In this document: piece after piece, positions 21,601-28,925 of the stretch
Layout of the letters: every line of letters begins with the position of its first letter
How positions within the stretch are numbered: position 1 is the first letter of the stretch
Origin: Sarcocystis neurona
Lineage: Eukaryota; Apicomplexa; Conoidasida; Eucoccidiorida; Sarcocystidae
Direction of reading: 5' to 3'
NCBI GenBank assembly: GCA_000727475.1
Contig: KL647308.1
Location: 1,492,042-1,556,041, forward strand
Length of the DNA: 64,000 nt
Made by a program: the position numbers and the translations under genes
Notes under the pieces: model-generated
Told to the model about the DNA's origin: nothing
What the model saw: only the letters and a program-made list of their open reading frames with translations
Database searches by the model: none

Positions 21601-23076
21601 CCTGTCACACGTATGTGTATCGCAGAGTCGCGACTTCCCTTCGTACGATCGAGGAACGGTCATTTTTTGAACACGTAGCGCAGACAGAGACGCTTGATGC
21701 TGTGTCGCTCGAGTCTTGTCCCACAAACCTTCGCTTGCGCCCATCTTGCGAAAGACGGTTGTACGGCAGTCTGGAAGTGTGTGTGTGTGTGTGTGTGGAG
21801 GTGGAGGTGGGAAGAAGATGCAGGCGTGAGGCCCAGCTCACGAATGTGCCGTGTCGACATTGCAACAGTTGTGGGTCCACCTCGTTGTGTGTTTCACAGA
21901 GACAGAGGAGCTAGACCCACATGTAGTACAACTTTTTCAGCAGCCCTGCCTCACCTGCGTCTTCCGTGTTGTATGCCGACCTCTGCGTAATCATATATGC
22001 GTGCGTACGTGTATATCTGTGTAGAAATGCAGACAGAGGTGTGGCAGCAAGCGCCGGCACAGCCAGGGCGTGGACTCGGCGGACGAGTGTGTACAGGAAG
22101 ATGCCTGCGTCTCTGCGTGTTGCGTTTGCCGGTAGAGTTTTGAAGCGCGAGCTGCGTTTGTTTCGGCTGCATTAGGCAACGTGTGCGGCCTACCGCTGCA
22201 GAGGAAGAAGCAGAAAAGTGGTACTCGCCCTGAACGGAAGGCACGCGTACAGGTCTTTCTTCACCGCTGCTTTCGTCGTGGAGTCTACTCGTAGTAAAAC
22301 CCACCTGGGGTGTGTAACTGCTTCCGCGCCGAAGCCGCCATCCGCAGCTACGCGCCGCCGCATCTGGGCGATGGCTGAATAATTGAAAGAAGGTGTTTTG
22401 TGGTGCCTTGTGAGGAAGCTACGTAGCAGCACGGGTGGACTGGTAAAGCTCACGATCGCTTGTGCGGATTGTTTTCTGCACACAGGCACACAAACACGTC
22501 GATAAATTTGTGGCAGGATTCCTCTTGTGCAGTCGTCAAAGCGCGGTTGTCTTCTGCTGTGAATTATTGTTAGTCAAGGCTCTATTTTGCTGCGCTCTGC
22601 TTCTTCTACAGCTGCAACCGTCGTTCCCGAGCGCGCGCTTCCATGCACTTGCAGGGCTAGTCCCTCCTGAAGAAGCTAAATTCACCCGTCGTTCTTCACA
22701 GCTGCAGCAGCGCTTTGTCTCCGGTTTTCAACCGTACATTCGCAGCTCATATTTGCCGTCGCCGCAGAGTCTACGCGGCAGCGAGACGTCTCCTTCGTCC
22801 TCTTCTCCTTTTTCTTCTGCCGGCGAGGTGGGGCCGGGCCGCTTCCCCAACGCTACTGCAGCACTCTCACACAGTAGTAGTGCAGGCAAGCGACAATCGC
22901 CACGCGTTCGCACAGCCGTGTACGACCACGGAAACCCTGCTGCTGCTCATTCCGCCGATCACATCTATGTCGCTCCAACAGCCCCAGTGTCTACTAACCC
23001 TTTCGAACCTGCTTCGCCCAGCGCTTCTCTGTCCACACTACCCAGCTCTTCTGCACAATCCACAAACCCGTTTTAG
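609..23076 (+). CDS. VPS11: VPS11 (HOPS/CORVET tethering subunit), 3' part of gene, 11 exons
   Basis: VPS11 is a core subunit of the HOPS and CORVET complexes that tether endosomal and vacuolar membranes; in apicomplexans the same machinery is tied to traffic to secretory organelles (family knowledge). Eleven exons give 821 codons plus stop: 609-679, 3152-3301, 4991-5535, 7262-7605, 10062-10273, 12200-12248, 14695-14778, 15733-15856, 18323-18609, 21250-21384, 22612-23076. Every junction is GT-AG, phases agree throughout, and 2,466 nt is a multiple of three. The order of matches follows human VPS11 as I remember it: alpha-solenoid, a short coiled coil, a RING finger with the run LELPSVH and CGHSFHLYC, then the post-RING block FSFMASYFGKEMF. 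The N-terminal beta-propeller and start codon lie before the window. Low-complexity Ala/Leu/Ser insertions sit in exons 3 and 4 and inside the RING. Coding sequence is only about 11 percent of the 22.5 kb. Strong call; exon 3/4 borders are the least certain. Confidence 0.9.
1118..1755. repeat. 33-bp minisatellite with internal palindrome
   Basis: About 15 imperfect units of roughly 33 bp. Each contains a palindromic core such as GGTGTACGTACACC or GGTGTACATACACC, followed by TGCACGGTACACGTGAA. Because the unit is divisible by three, long open frames run through it on both strands (Cys-Thr-Tyr-Thr or Val-Tyr-Val-His repeats); I treat these as non-coding. It sits in the VPS11 intron 680-3151. 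Confidence 0.85.
2579..2845. repeat. TA/GTATACATAT microsatellite
   Basis: Alternating pyrimidine-purine tract made of ATGTGTATACATATA variants, ending in a pure (AT)n run at about 2817-2842. VPS11 intron. Confidence 0.9.
3152..3301 (+). CDS. VPS11: VPS11 exon, solenoid repeat
   Basis: Follows acceptor CTGCAG and ends at donor GTAAGA (3302). It reads DFDGAMNYIKGL, then LLAHGHVLLCHKP and LIKLLVEQYRV. This matches the human block EALRYIGKLPFEQ through LLKGLCTDYRP. Phase 2 in and phase 2 out agree with both neighbours. Confidence 0.9.
3302..3530 (+). repeat. Purine-rich tract directly after VPS11 donor
   Basis: The first about 230 nt of the intron 3302-4990 are mostly A and G (GAAGAAG, GGAAGG types). 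They precede the opposite-sense pyrimidine tract that follows, so the two could pair in the pre-mRNA. Confidence 0.7.
3556..4376 (+). repeat. TCTCTGTCTCC polypyrimidine satellite (about 820 bp)
   Basis: A nearly continuous run of TCTCTGTCTCCCCGTCTCCC variants. All three + frames and several minus frames stay open (up to 425 codons of Arg/Glu/Thr on the minus strand). This is a composition effect, not coding. It lies in the VPS11 intron 3302-4990. Confidence 0.9.
4440..4900. repeat. GA, TC and TATA short tracts
   Basis: Mixed short microsatellites (GAGAGAGA at 4460-4485, TCTCTCTGTGTC at 4655-4690, TATATA at 4770-4797) fill the rest of the intron before the exon at 4991. Confidence 0.6.
4991..5535 (+). 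CDS. VPS11: VPS11 exon with large Ala/Leu/Ser-rich insertion
   Basis: Begins after GATGCAG and ends at donor GTGAGG (5536). The start (ADVFVPLFLDLEPLLLYFL) matches the human EEFIPIFANNPRELKAFL region. The end (FLTCLELLL) matches the human YDTLLELRL. Between them lies about 130 residues with no counterpart, rich in Ala, Leu, Gln and Ser from CAG/CTG and TCT runs. Phase 1 at the end joins exon 7262 to give LLLQFVRRD. The 3' border was chosen because it keeps frame and similarity. Confidence 0.75.
5636..6027. repeat. TATATA/ATACATAT microsatellite
   Basis: About 390 bp of TA-rich alternating sequence with ATGTATGTATATAT units in the VPS11 intron 5536-7261. Open frames through it encode only Tyr/Ile/His. 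Confidence 0.9.
6478..6675. repeat. CTGCTGCTGTAGTG repeat
   Basis: CTG triplets regularly interrupted by TAG (units of 15-18 bp such as CTGCTGCTGTAGTG). On the + strand the TAG interruptions close the leucine frame; this is intronic. Confidence 0.85.
6770..7185. repeat. TA-rich microsatellite
   Basis: Alternating TATATA/ATACGTATAC tract that ends about 75 bp before the VPS11 exon at 7262. Confidence 0.9.
7262..7605 (+). CDS. VPS11: VPS11 exon with Ser/Ala/Gly-rich insertion
   Basis: Acceptor CGCTGCAG ends at 7261 and the donor GTACGT is at 7606. The start reads FVRRDFLPSEIRSGF and the end reads AFARLAMRALREHPM, which joins SEEELFGATVLC of the next exon like human LHAEAISLLKSGRFCDVF. The middle, about 75 residues, is a Ser/Asn, Gly and Ala repeat encoded by AGC/GCA runs and looks like a disordered insertion. 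Confidence 0.75.
7800..8840. repeat. Mixed TA and GA microsatellites
   Basis: TATATGTAC blocks at 7806-7870 and 8310-8820 and GAGACAGAGA blocks at 7940-8110, with CTGCTG at 8145-8220. All lie in the VPS11 intron 7606-10061. Confidence 0.75.
9170..9520 (+). repeat. Purine tract with AAAAAGAAATAC repeats
   Basis: Includes two near-perfect 22-bp copies of AAGAAATACAAAAAAGAAA at about 9208-9255 and several GAAAGGAGGAAGAGAT units at 9440-9480. It is followed by a 540-bp pyrimidine-rich stretch (9520-10058) up to the next VPS11 acceptor. Confidence 0.75.
10062..10273 (+). CDS. VPS11: VPS11 exon, solenoid
   Basis: Acceptor GCGTCAG, donor GTAAGG (10274). It encodes SEEELFGATVLCTLYDFSEG through VWLQALAFFA. 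From GQLFACEQ to the end it aligns to the human GVLYLYEQ to LWEQALSYFA stretch over 51 residues with no gap, so no intron is needed inside. Confidence 0.9.
10475..11240. repeat. CAG triplet field, including a 21-bp minisatellite
   Basis: Dense CAG on the + strand throughout. At about 11,093-11,195 there is a regular array of at least four copies of a 21-bp unit, CAGCAGCAGGAGCAGGAGGAA. It lies in the intron 10274-12199, so the poly-Gln/Ser/Ala frames are not expected in the VPS11 protein. Confidence 0.85.
11340..11570. repeat. Tandem duplicate of about 115 bp plus TA tract
   Basis: Two diverged copies share a TATATCTATATGTGTATAGA start, a GA run and the phrase GGAAGTCTGCGTAAAGAGAG (first copy GAGGTCTGCGTGGAGAAGAG). 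Confidence 0.5.
11706..12140. repeat. Three tandem copies of about 140 bp
   Basis: Each copy runs: TTTCTCT-rich pyrimidine block, TATATA, ACATATACAAATGCATGAAC-like segment, TATATTTATT, then TAGAGAG. Approximate starts are 11,706, 11,830 and 11,970. The array stops 60 bp before the 49-nt VPS11 exon. Confidence 0.65.
12200..12248 (+). CDS. VPS11: VPS11 micro-exon (49 nt)
   Basis: The acceptor GGCTGCAG ends at 12199 and the donor GTAAAT starts at 12249. It contributes TQPGKEVVIREVLSRME. Spliced between exons 10062-10273 and 14695-14778 it gives a 33-residue stretch equal in length to human ARKEEDCKEYVAAVLKHIEN plus what follows. The phases (1 nt in, 0 out) fit both sides. It is easily missed by gene finders. 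Confidence 0.8.
12790..13140. repeat. CTATCTATAT microsatellite
   Basis: About 350 bp of (CTAT)n and CCATATATAT variants in the VPS11 intron 12249-14694. Confidence 0.9.
13205..13870. repeat. TA-rich tract
   Basis: Alternating ATACATATA sequence with short TTTCTCTCT inserts; intronic. It passes into a T/C-rich stretch (13,870-14,230). Confidence 0.8.
14695..14778 (+). CDS. VPS11: VPS11 exon
   Basis: Acceptor ATCTGTCAG, donor GTACCT (14779), 28 codons in phase 0. It reads QKRELFSPLVVLNVL then STVTLGAIK, matching human NLMPPLLVVQTL and STATLSVIR. Confidence 0.9.
14840..15040 (+). repeat. 32-bp pyrimidine minisatellite
   Basis: Six to seven copies of a 32-bp unit containing TCTTCTGCTGCTTCTCTATT and CGGTCCTCC (last copies have CTGTCCGG). 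The unit is not a multiple of three, so it shifts frame at each copy. It lies in the intron 14779-15732, which is pyrimidine-rich throughout. Confidence 0.85.
15733..15856 (+). CDS. VPS11: VPS11 exon, coiled-coil linker before RING
   Basis: Acceptor TTTGACAG, donor GTAAAT (15857). EYFLQAFERLNAEVEASA and the following charged heptads match the human helix that precedes the RING (DYLVQKLQKQSQQIAQDE). It ends in phase 1, which joins GG of the RING exon. Confidence 0.85.
15940..17770. repeat. TA-rich intron sequence
   Basis: Roughly 1.8 kb of ATATACATATGT-type sequence broken by short unique stretches (16,470-16,590, 17,000-17,095). It has no splice-framed exon similarity and fills the VPS11 intron 15857-18322. 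Confidence 0.7.
17771..18262. other. Assembly gap flanked by direct copies
   Basis: N run at 17868-18166 (299 bases). The roughly 95 bp before it (TACATGTGTATGCATATATA to GACGTGAACATATA) recur almost exactly after it (18,167-18,262), differing by one inserted base in GAAGGCGGACG versus GAAGGACGGACG. The real sequence is probably a longer tandem array collapsed in assembly. Confidence 0.9.
18323..18609 (+). CDS. VPS11: VPS11 exon carrying the RING finger
   Basis: Acceptor TATGTGCAG, donor GTAACA (18610). Counting from the first residue encoded in the window, the zinc ligands are C535, C538, C551, H553, H556, C559, C611 and C614. The N-terminal half (CDSCEQPLELPSVH, CGHSFHLYC) is nearly identical to human VPS11. 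Between C559 and C611 there are 51 Ala/Gly/Leu-rich residues where the human protein has about ten. Confidence 0.92.
19005..19745. repeat. AGT/TAG trinucleotide field, part 1
   Basis: Degenerate (GTA)n, with GTAGTAGTAG runs, TTGTAGTA and GTGGTAATA interruptions. It lies in the VPS11 intron 18610-21249. Confidence 0.9.
20282..20690. repeat. AGT/TAG trinucleotide field, part 2
   Basis: A second block of degenerate (AGT)n separated from the first by 540 bp of unique sequence. On the + strand it keeps an open Ser/Asn frame; intronic by the VPS11 model. Confidence 0.9.
21250..21384 (+). CDS. VPS11: VPS11 exon, conserved post-RING block
   Basis: Acceptor GATTCAG, donor GTAAGA (21385), 45 codons in phase 0. 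NWEDFFKFLRGADDGFSFMA then SYFGKEMF matches human DLHDQFQHQLRCSNDSFSVIADYFGRGVF. It lies at the border where the repeat-rich DNA stops. Confidence 0.88.
22612..23076 (+). CDS. VPS11: VPS11 terminal exon with NPF tail
   Basis: The acceptor CTTCTACAG ends at 22611; the exon is in phase 0 with the previous one and runs 154 codons to TAG. The product is Ser/Pro/Ala-rich and predicted disordered, with little resemblance to the human C-terminus. It has two Asn-Pro-Phe motifs, at residues 796-798 and at the extreme C-terminus (819-821). It is assigned to VPS11 by phase, spacing and the lack of an in-frame stop rather than by similarity. Confidence 0.65.
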   Translation: MQPSFPSARFHALAGLVPPEEAKFTRRSSQLQQRFVSGFQPYIRSSYLPSPQSLRGSETSPSSSSPFSSAGEVGPGRFPNATAALSHSSSAGKRQSPRVRTAVYDHGNPAAAHSADHIYVAPTAPVSTNPFEPASPSASLSTLPSSSAQSTNPF

Positions 23077-25418
23077 AAGAGTGTGCGTTTCCAGAAGGAG
23101 CAGAAAACTCTTACGCAACGAAGGCGGTGGGGATTTATTTTGGAACTCACACACGCGCACTGTCGTTACGCCTACTATAAAACAGACGCGAAGTGGCTCG
23201 GTACGTCAACATCCTGCCGTTGCTGAAAACTTGGATTTCTCGGCGTATCTTCCCACAAGCAAACGCTTCGCAGCAGGTCGACTGCGTTCGCTTCAATGTG
23301 CCTCCGGTCCCACTGCAGCAAATACAGCCTATTGAATTCGGGAATCTAGCAACGGGCTCACGTCCACTACGCAATCACATAATTTGTACTCTGTCGGCTC
23401 GTATCCACAAGTGCCTTTTGCACCAGTTGTGGCCAGGGCAGAACTCATGACGTTCATTCATTCTGAGAAATTCATAGATATAACGCCAACTGCCCTGCTG
23501 CAGGTTGCCGCCCTTGTTAACTCACAAACTGCGGAGCGCTAGCTAGTGTGCAGCAGAAATATTTCAGCTTCTTAGCTTCCTGGTGGCTCCAGTGTAGTGT
23601 CTGTCTTCCCCCTGTGCCCCACCCCCTCCTACAACTTAAGCAGTCTCCGCCGCAGTGATCCCAAAGACAAAGGCCGTCTCACAGAGGTAGCGTGAAGGAT
23701 GCTGTCTTGTGTTCGGTGCAGTGTTGACTGGCTGACCACCAAGTTTTTTGTCGTCATACTTATCTCAGCGTACTTGCATTACCGAACAAAGCTCGTGTTC
23801 ACTTGCCTTTTACCGTGAGTTGTCGGACTTCGCTTCTGTGTGGTGAAGCTCACCTCGCCGTCTATTACGTGTTTAGCGACTGCGTGTCGAAGAAACACTG
23901 TGGCCTGGCCGCGAGCCCTCAGATCTGTGACAGATGCGAGCGTCACACGTGGCTGGAGGCCGTTACCCGGTACCGCTGCTTTTGGGGGGACGAACGCGGA
24001 CGTAATTTCGGTGTGGATACACACTCGTAGATGATCCTCCTACTGCAAAATAAAAACGTTTGTGAATCTGTAGGTATTCCCACGGGCACGTCGATACCAC
24101 GCAAGGCAGGTGTGTTGTACCTGCCTTGTGAGAAGAGCGCCCCCTCTCCACGTCAGGTGACTTGTGACGTTCGGCTCCGTCGCACTCAGAGACTCCCCAT
24201 CTTACTTAAGATATCTGGTGCATATTGCGCGTATCGCCAGGTTATCTCGACGCTGTCAGGTGCTTCGTACGTCGGGTGCTCCTTAGCTTCTGTTGCCACC
24301 TCAGTCGGCCCATCTGCGGAGCACTTGTGTGTCGCTTGTCGCGTGTAAGCATGCACACCAGAAGCGGGTGCTGAGTAAACTACAGCTACGCAACTGGCCT
24401 TCAAATTTCGTAGACTGACGATCTATAATGCTAAGCGGAAAGGCCGCGTCCACTTGTTTACGGAACGATGCGGCAAGACGCAAGGTTGTTGCATTCCAGC
24501 GAAGTTGTATGAGAAATGTTCATCTTCAAAAGCATTACTAAAGTTGTGATTTTTCATGCGTGTCAGCAAGGGGATTGAACGGTAAAGCTATGTGCTCACA
24601 GGCAAACTCGACATCACGTCAACTGCTCTGAAGAAACCTCGATGATACAGTTCAACCTCAAGACCACGTGGACCTTGCGGACATTCTTCTCGTGTATAGA
24701 ATCCCACGAAATATGTTAAAAACCCCTTCATTATAAGACGAATTGTCCGGCGCGCACAGGAATCTGCAGGCTCTCATTCAATTTCTCGCCGCCGTTCTGC
24801 GCAAGTAGCAGCCTTCCAGCATGGTGTCACTTGCCACTCCATTGTACACGAACAGCATCTAATGCTGCAAAACTGCCTTTCTCAAATCTGCGTCGTCTCC
24901 CTTGATGGCAGGACTCTGGGAACCGCTGCGGTGTTGGTTCTTTAGCGCTTTCTAGGGCCGACAACAAAGCGTCACTTTCATGCCAACAGGTTACTCCCCT
25001 ACTGCTGCTACTGGGAAAATTCAGCACACTGTATCGTATCCACACCTTTACTTCCGCTTCGTCTGGAAGGAGTAAACAGTTTAGCGACTGGAAAAGGCTG
25101 CAGGTGCCCCTTCAGGTGCACTGGCGGGGCCGTAACTCCACATGCTGGATTGAACTCAGGACGACAAAGAGACATCTGTGAAATTTCATTTGGTGCACGC
25201 AGACTGTTGCGGTGCGATTCAGTGTATCATCAGTGCGGTCCCCAGGTGTCAAGGCGTAGTGAATCAGTTGTACAACACCTAAAAAAATGATACCCCGTCT
25301 CGGATCTTTTTTTGTAAGGAAATCATACAAGTTCAATCTTTATGAAGAAATGCCTCTTATGGCTACATTTCACCGGGGGCGGGTGATCCACCTGCGCCGT
25401 GCCCCACAATTACGCAGC
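23077..25418. other. Convergent intergenic region, VPS11 and hypothetical gene
   Basis: 2.3 kb between the VPS11 stop and the 3' end of the minus-strand gene at 25,419. Only short scattered open frames and no simple repeats. I see nothing I can name; 3' UTRs of both genes are expected here. Confidence 0.5.
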
Positions 25419-26460
25419 TTAGTTGGGCTGCTGTTCCGAATGCTGCTCATGCTGAGCTGGTCGTTCCTGTTGTCCCTGCTGTGCTTGTGCCCATCCCGCT
25501 GTCACGGCATTTGCTCCAAAGCCTCCGGTGGCAGCTGCGTCGACGGCTGCATTTGGTGCATCACTTGTGCCGGGCACTTCTTCTTGAGAGAACAATTCGG
25601 GTCCTATATCGTGCACGGTGGACTCTTGCTTGGCAAACTGGTGAGACAGCTGATTGATCAGAGGACTCGTAGTGGTTGCTTGGACGTTACCGGCAAGAAT
25701 ATCGCTCATCATTGGGGCAGGAATGCCCGTCACATCCGGATCTGCCCAGCCAGTCGGCACTGGGCCAAAGAATTTATCGAGACCAGATACATCTGCCGTA
25801 GTGATGCCGTCAGGTAGTGCTTTCACAAACTCCGGCACCCGCACATTCGGAAGAGGTACAAATTGGTGAACTTCCACCGCGTGGAGCTTGAAGGTAATTG
25901 GATTTAGCTCTCCCCCATACTCCGCAGGCATACTAACAGCACCACGATACGTCACAGTAGGCTCCAGCTCAGACTGTTCTTCCTCGCTGCGACTGCTCGG
26001 TGGGAGAGCTCCTGAGACACAGAGTGTCATGTAAGTCGCCGCAGATGAAACCTACGCACATGTATTTACTCACCGATACGCACGTGCGTCCACACCAGCC
26101 CGAACGTGTACCGTACATGCGGCTCTAGCCCATGTGTGTTCCGGCCAAACGGAAGGACATAGTTACACAGCATTCACTACGGGGTGTGCGGCTACATTCT
26201 ATGACAAAATCATAAATCCCATAACACCGTGGAAACCTACCTTCAGAACGTGCATCTAGCTTATCTGTGCTTGCTTGCGACTGCTGCATCTGCTGTTGAA
26301 AGTGAGCCGTGAAGTCGACCGGAGTGCCTTTCGGGTACGCCATCGGTTGCGGTTGCGGCTGACCACCCCCTGGTGTCGACGGCCGAGACTGTTCTTTCTT
26401 CCCAAAAAGCCACGACCATAAACTTTTCCTTTCTTCTGCCTTTTTAGTCTTCGCCTCCAT
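25419..26460 (-). CDS. Hypothetical protein, 270 residues, two exons
   Basis: Exons 26460-26241 and 26011-25419. The donor is GTAGGT after TCT GAA G, the acceptor is TCTCAG, and the phases agree (220 + 593 nt). The N-terminus is strongly basic with an aromatic patch (KSLWSWLFGKK) and then Pro/Gln-rich. The middle has a compact hydrophobic block (residues about 100-165) including ITFKLHAVEVHQFVPLPNV and SGLDKFFGPVPTGW. The C-terminus is Ala/Gln/His-rich. No signal peptide or membrane span. I do not recognise a family. The ATG chosen has purine at +4; an upstream exon cannot be excluded because a possible acceptor lies 24 nt upstream. It lies 564 nt downstream of the alveolin gene on the same strand, which could suggest a pellicle role but proves nothing. 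Confidence 0.7.
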
Positions 26461-27024
26461 GCCGGCGCCCCGGCTCGTACCTCCTGGGCTAGATGGGCTT
26501 GCCCTCGAATCAATCTGTCAGAACGGTCCCCAACGCACGGCAATTCGACATTTCTTTCAGCAGCGCAAACTCAGATAGAACTGTCTGGAACCTTCACAGT
26601 TTCGTGCATTACACAGTGCCTCAATCAGTCAAGAACGCACCAGCAACCACAACGACTCCATCAAAACTGTGGTGATCATCATCTGTCATGTATATACGTA
26701 CAAGTCATCTGTCTAAGTTTAAAGCCGTTGGTATCAAGGATGTGTATCACACGCGTTTAATGTTGTGGTATCGGGTGTTCTATGGAAAGAAAGCAGTCGG
26801 CGTGGTAGATCGACGTGCGGCATATCGAGTGCATAAACGGCGACAACAGCAGTGAGAGTACTTCGGCGGCAGCGTCAGCGGCAGCAGTGATCTCAAGTAA
26901 GGAAACAAAACAGGGGAGACAGTAGCGGCAGATGGTGCTGCAGTAGTCTCACTTGAGCGGATTTAGCACCAGCAGTCTCACGTGGCTTGATACTGAAGTG
27001 GAGGCAGCAGCTGCGGCAACAACC

Positions 27025-28925
27025 TCATGCACCGCACGAAGCGGCAGCGGCATCAGCAGCAGCACTACACAGTGAATACGGCACCTGTGGGGAAGGCATT
27101 GGAAAGATGGGCCCCGGAGAAAGGTGGACGGATGATGGAGATGCGGTTGGCGAGGGGCCTTGAAGAGGCCCGTGTACAGTGAAACCTGGCGGAAACGGCT
27201 GCTGTGTGACCTGGCTGGATACAGACACTTGCGGGCTTCCTCCGGCTGCCGGAGGTAGCAGGTCCATTTGTGCCTGAGCGGTCGGCACTGTGCTGTGCAG
27301 GACGCCGCCGGCAGCAATGAGTGGAGGCTGCGTCTGTCCATACTGCGCACCTGCACACCAGCAGCCACACACGCATCGTAGAGAGAACGTGCCTGAAAAT
27401 CCCCCCGAAGGCGTCGCCTATGCATTATCTAACAACGACTGCCGATACCGAAAGGGCACCGGTAGCCCAGATGTTCAACTCGCGACTGTGGCGCCGCGGG
27501 GGATTCCCTGATAAAAAACAGTCGCTCCTGCATCAGTGCGCGCACGAAGCAAATGGCTTTTGTTTATTGCTTTGTACCAGGGTGCCTTCAACCGCACGAG
27601 TTTACACTGGTTTGTTGTGCGCGCGTATATCCAGGCGTCTGACCTACGTTGTTGCGTAGGGAATGCGGTTCTCGCGTGGAAATCCGTAAGCGCGAAACGC
27701 TCGGCAGGGCAACAGTTTCTAATTGACTGCCTGTCAGCCTTGTGCCCTATGTCACTTTCAGCTTTGCTTATCCACACCTGCATTTCTGTGTGTTGTGGTG
27801 GCAGGGCAACAGTTTCTGATTGATTGCCTGTCCGCCTTGTGCTATATGTCACTTCCAGCTTTGCTTAACTACACTTGCATCTGTTCACTTACCGCTCGGG
27901 GGCCAGACGGTGCGGCCAGGTTGCTTCAAATATACGCCGGCGGGGCCACTCCTGAGGGGGGTTGCAGTGCCCTGCTCACCACAGACCGACGTGCAACATC
28001 GTTCCAAAGCGCCACGGTAGAGGTTGGTTGTCTGTGGGGGATCTTTCACAATCCGCAGTTCAGGGTACGGGACGATCATGGCTGGCGGGCAATCTAGCTC
28101 CACGTCGAATTTTGGTACATACTTATAAACCGGCACATCTTGCTGTCGCTCTTTCCACTCGTACTTCATGACCTCGACCTCTTTCACCACCTCTGTCACT
28201 TTAGGAACCACAGTCTCCTTCACATCCACAATAACTTCTTTCTCCACGTAGACGTCTTTGTATTCAATTTGCGGCACCTCCACCTCAATGACCTGCTGCT
28301 CGCCCTCGTACTTGGGCACTGGACGAGGCACCTCACGTATATCCCATTTCGGCACGAACTGAGGCGCGTATCCCACCAGCACTGGCACCTCAACTTCCCT
28401 GATACAAGCAACACGTCAAAAACATCAAGTAAACTGTTCCTACGTTCCTTCAAACAAATCTCGAAACAGTGCGGATCAGGTGTTCCACTGGTACCCCATC
28501 ACAATCCACGCGGGTAGGCACACGGGGTACCGGCACCTGAAGAATAATTTGCATTCTGTCCGCGCTCACCTCTCTGTCTCTTTAGTAGCCTCCAGTTCTA
28601 GAGCGTTCTCTTGAAACGCGACGTCCATACGCGGTACTTCATGCACCGCCGCCTGGTTGTACACCTTCGGAATTATTGTATCTCTAACTTCAACTTGAGG
28701 GACTTCAATAAACCTATCACGCTTGTAAACTTCTTGGTAAACGGGTACAGGTACAATGGGCTGGTCAGCCTGTAATCTAATATTTACGCGTTCTACGGTG
28801 GGTTCTGAAGGTCTTGCACCACAGCACGGCGAAGGCGAGCCTCCAGCGTTTGACCCGGCTGCCGTAGGTGACACCGGCTTGGAGTCACTCTGAGCGACTG
28901 ACATTTTGACACAATGCAGTTTCAC
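27025..28925 (-). CDS. Alveolin-type inner membrane complex protein
   Basis: Alveolins are the intermediate-filament-like proteins of the subpellicular network under the inner membrane complex, giving shape and strength (family knowledge). Exons 28925-28570, 28398-27980 and 27350-27025 encode 366 residues; donors GTGAGC twice, acceptors ATCAG and TGCAG, phases 2 and 1 consistent. From about residue 45 to 235 the protein is built of valine/proline/charged repeats typical of the alveolin core: RFIEVPQVEVRDTIIPKV, VEVPQIEYKDVYVEKEV, ETVVPKVTEVVKEVEV, PVYKYVPKFDVELD. Cys pairs at 34-35 and 253-254 plus Cys258 flank the core and are candidate palmitoylation sites, as in other IMC proteins. The C-terminal third is Pro/Ala/Gly-rich. 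A second in-frame ATG at 28,904 (MSVAQSDS) could be the true start. The family is certain; I cannot tell which IMC paralogue it is. Confidence 0.9.
27704..27886. repeat. 97-bp tandem duplication in alveolin intron 2
   Basis: GCAGGGCAACAGTTTCT begins at 27,704 and again at 27,801. The following 80 bases match at most positions (GCCTGTCAGCCTTGTG versus GCCTGTCCGCCTTGTG). Confidence 0.9.
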
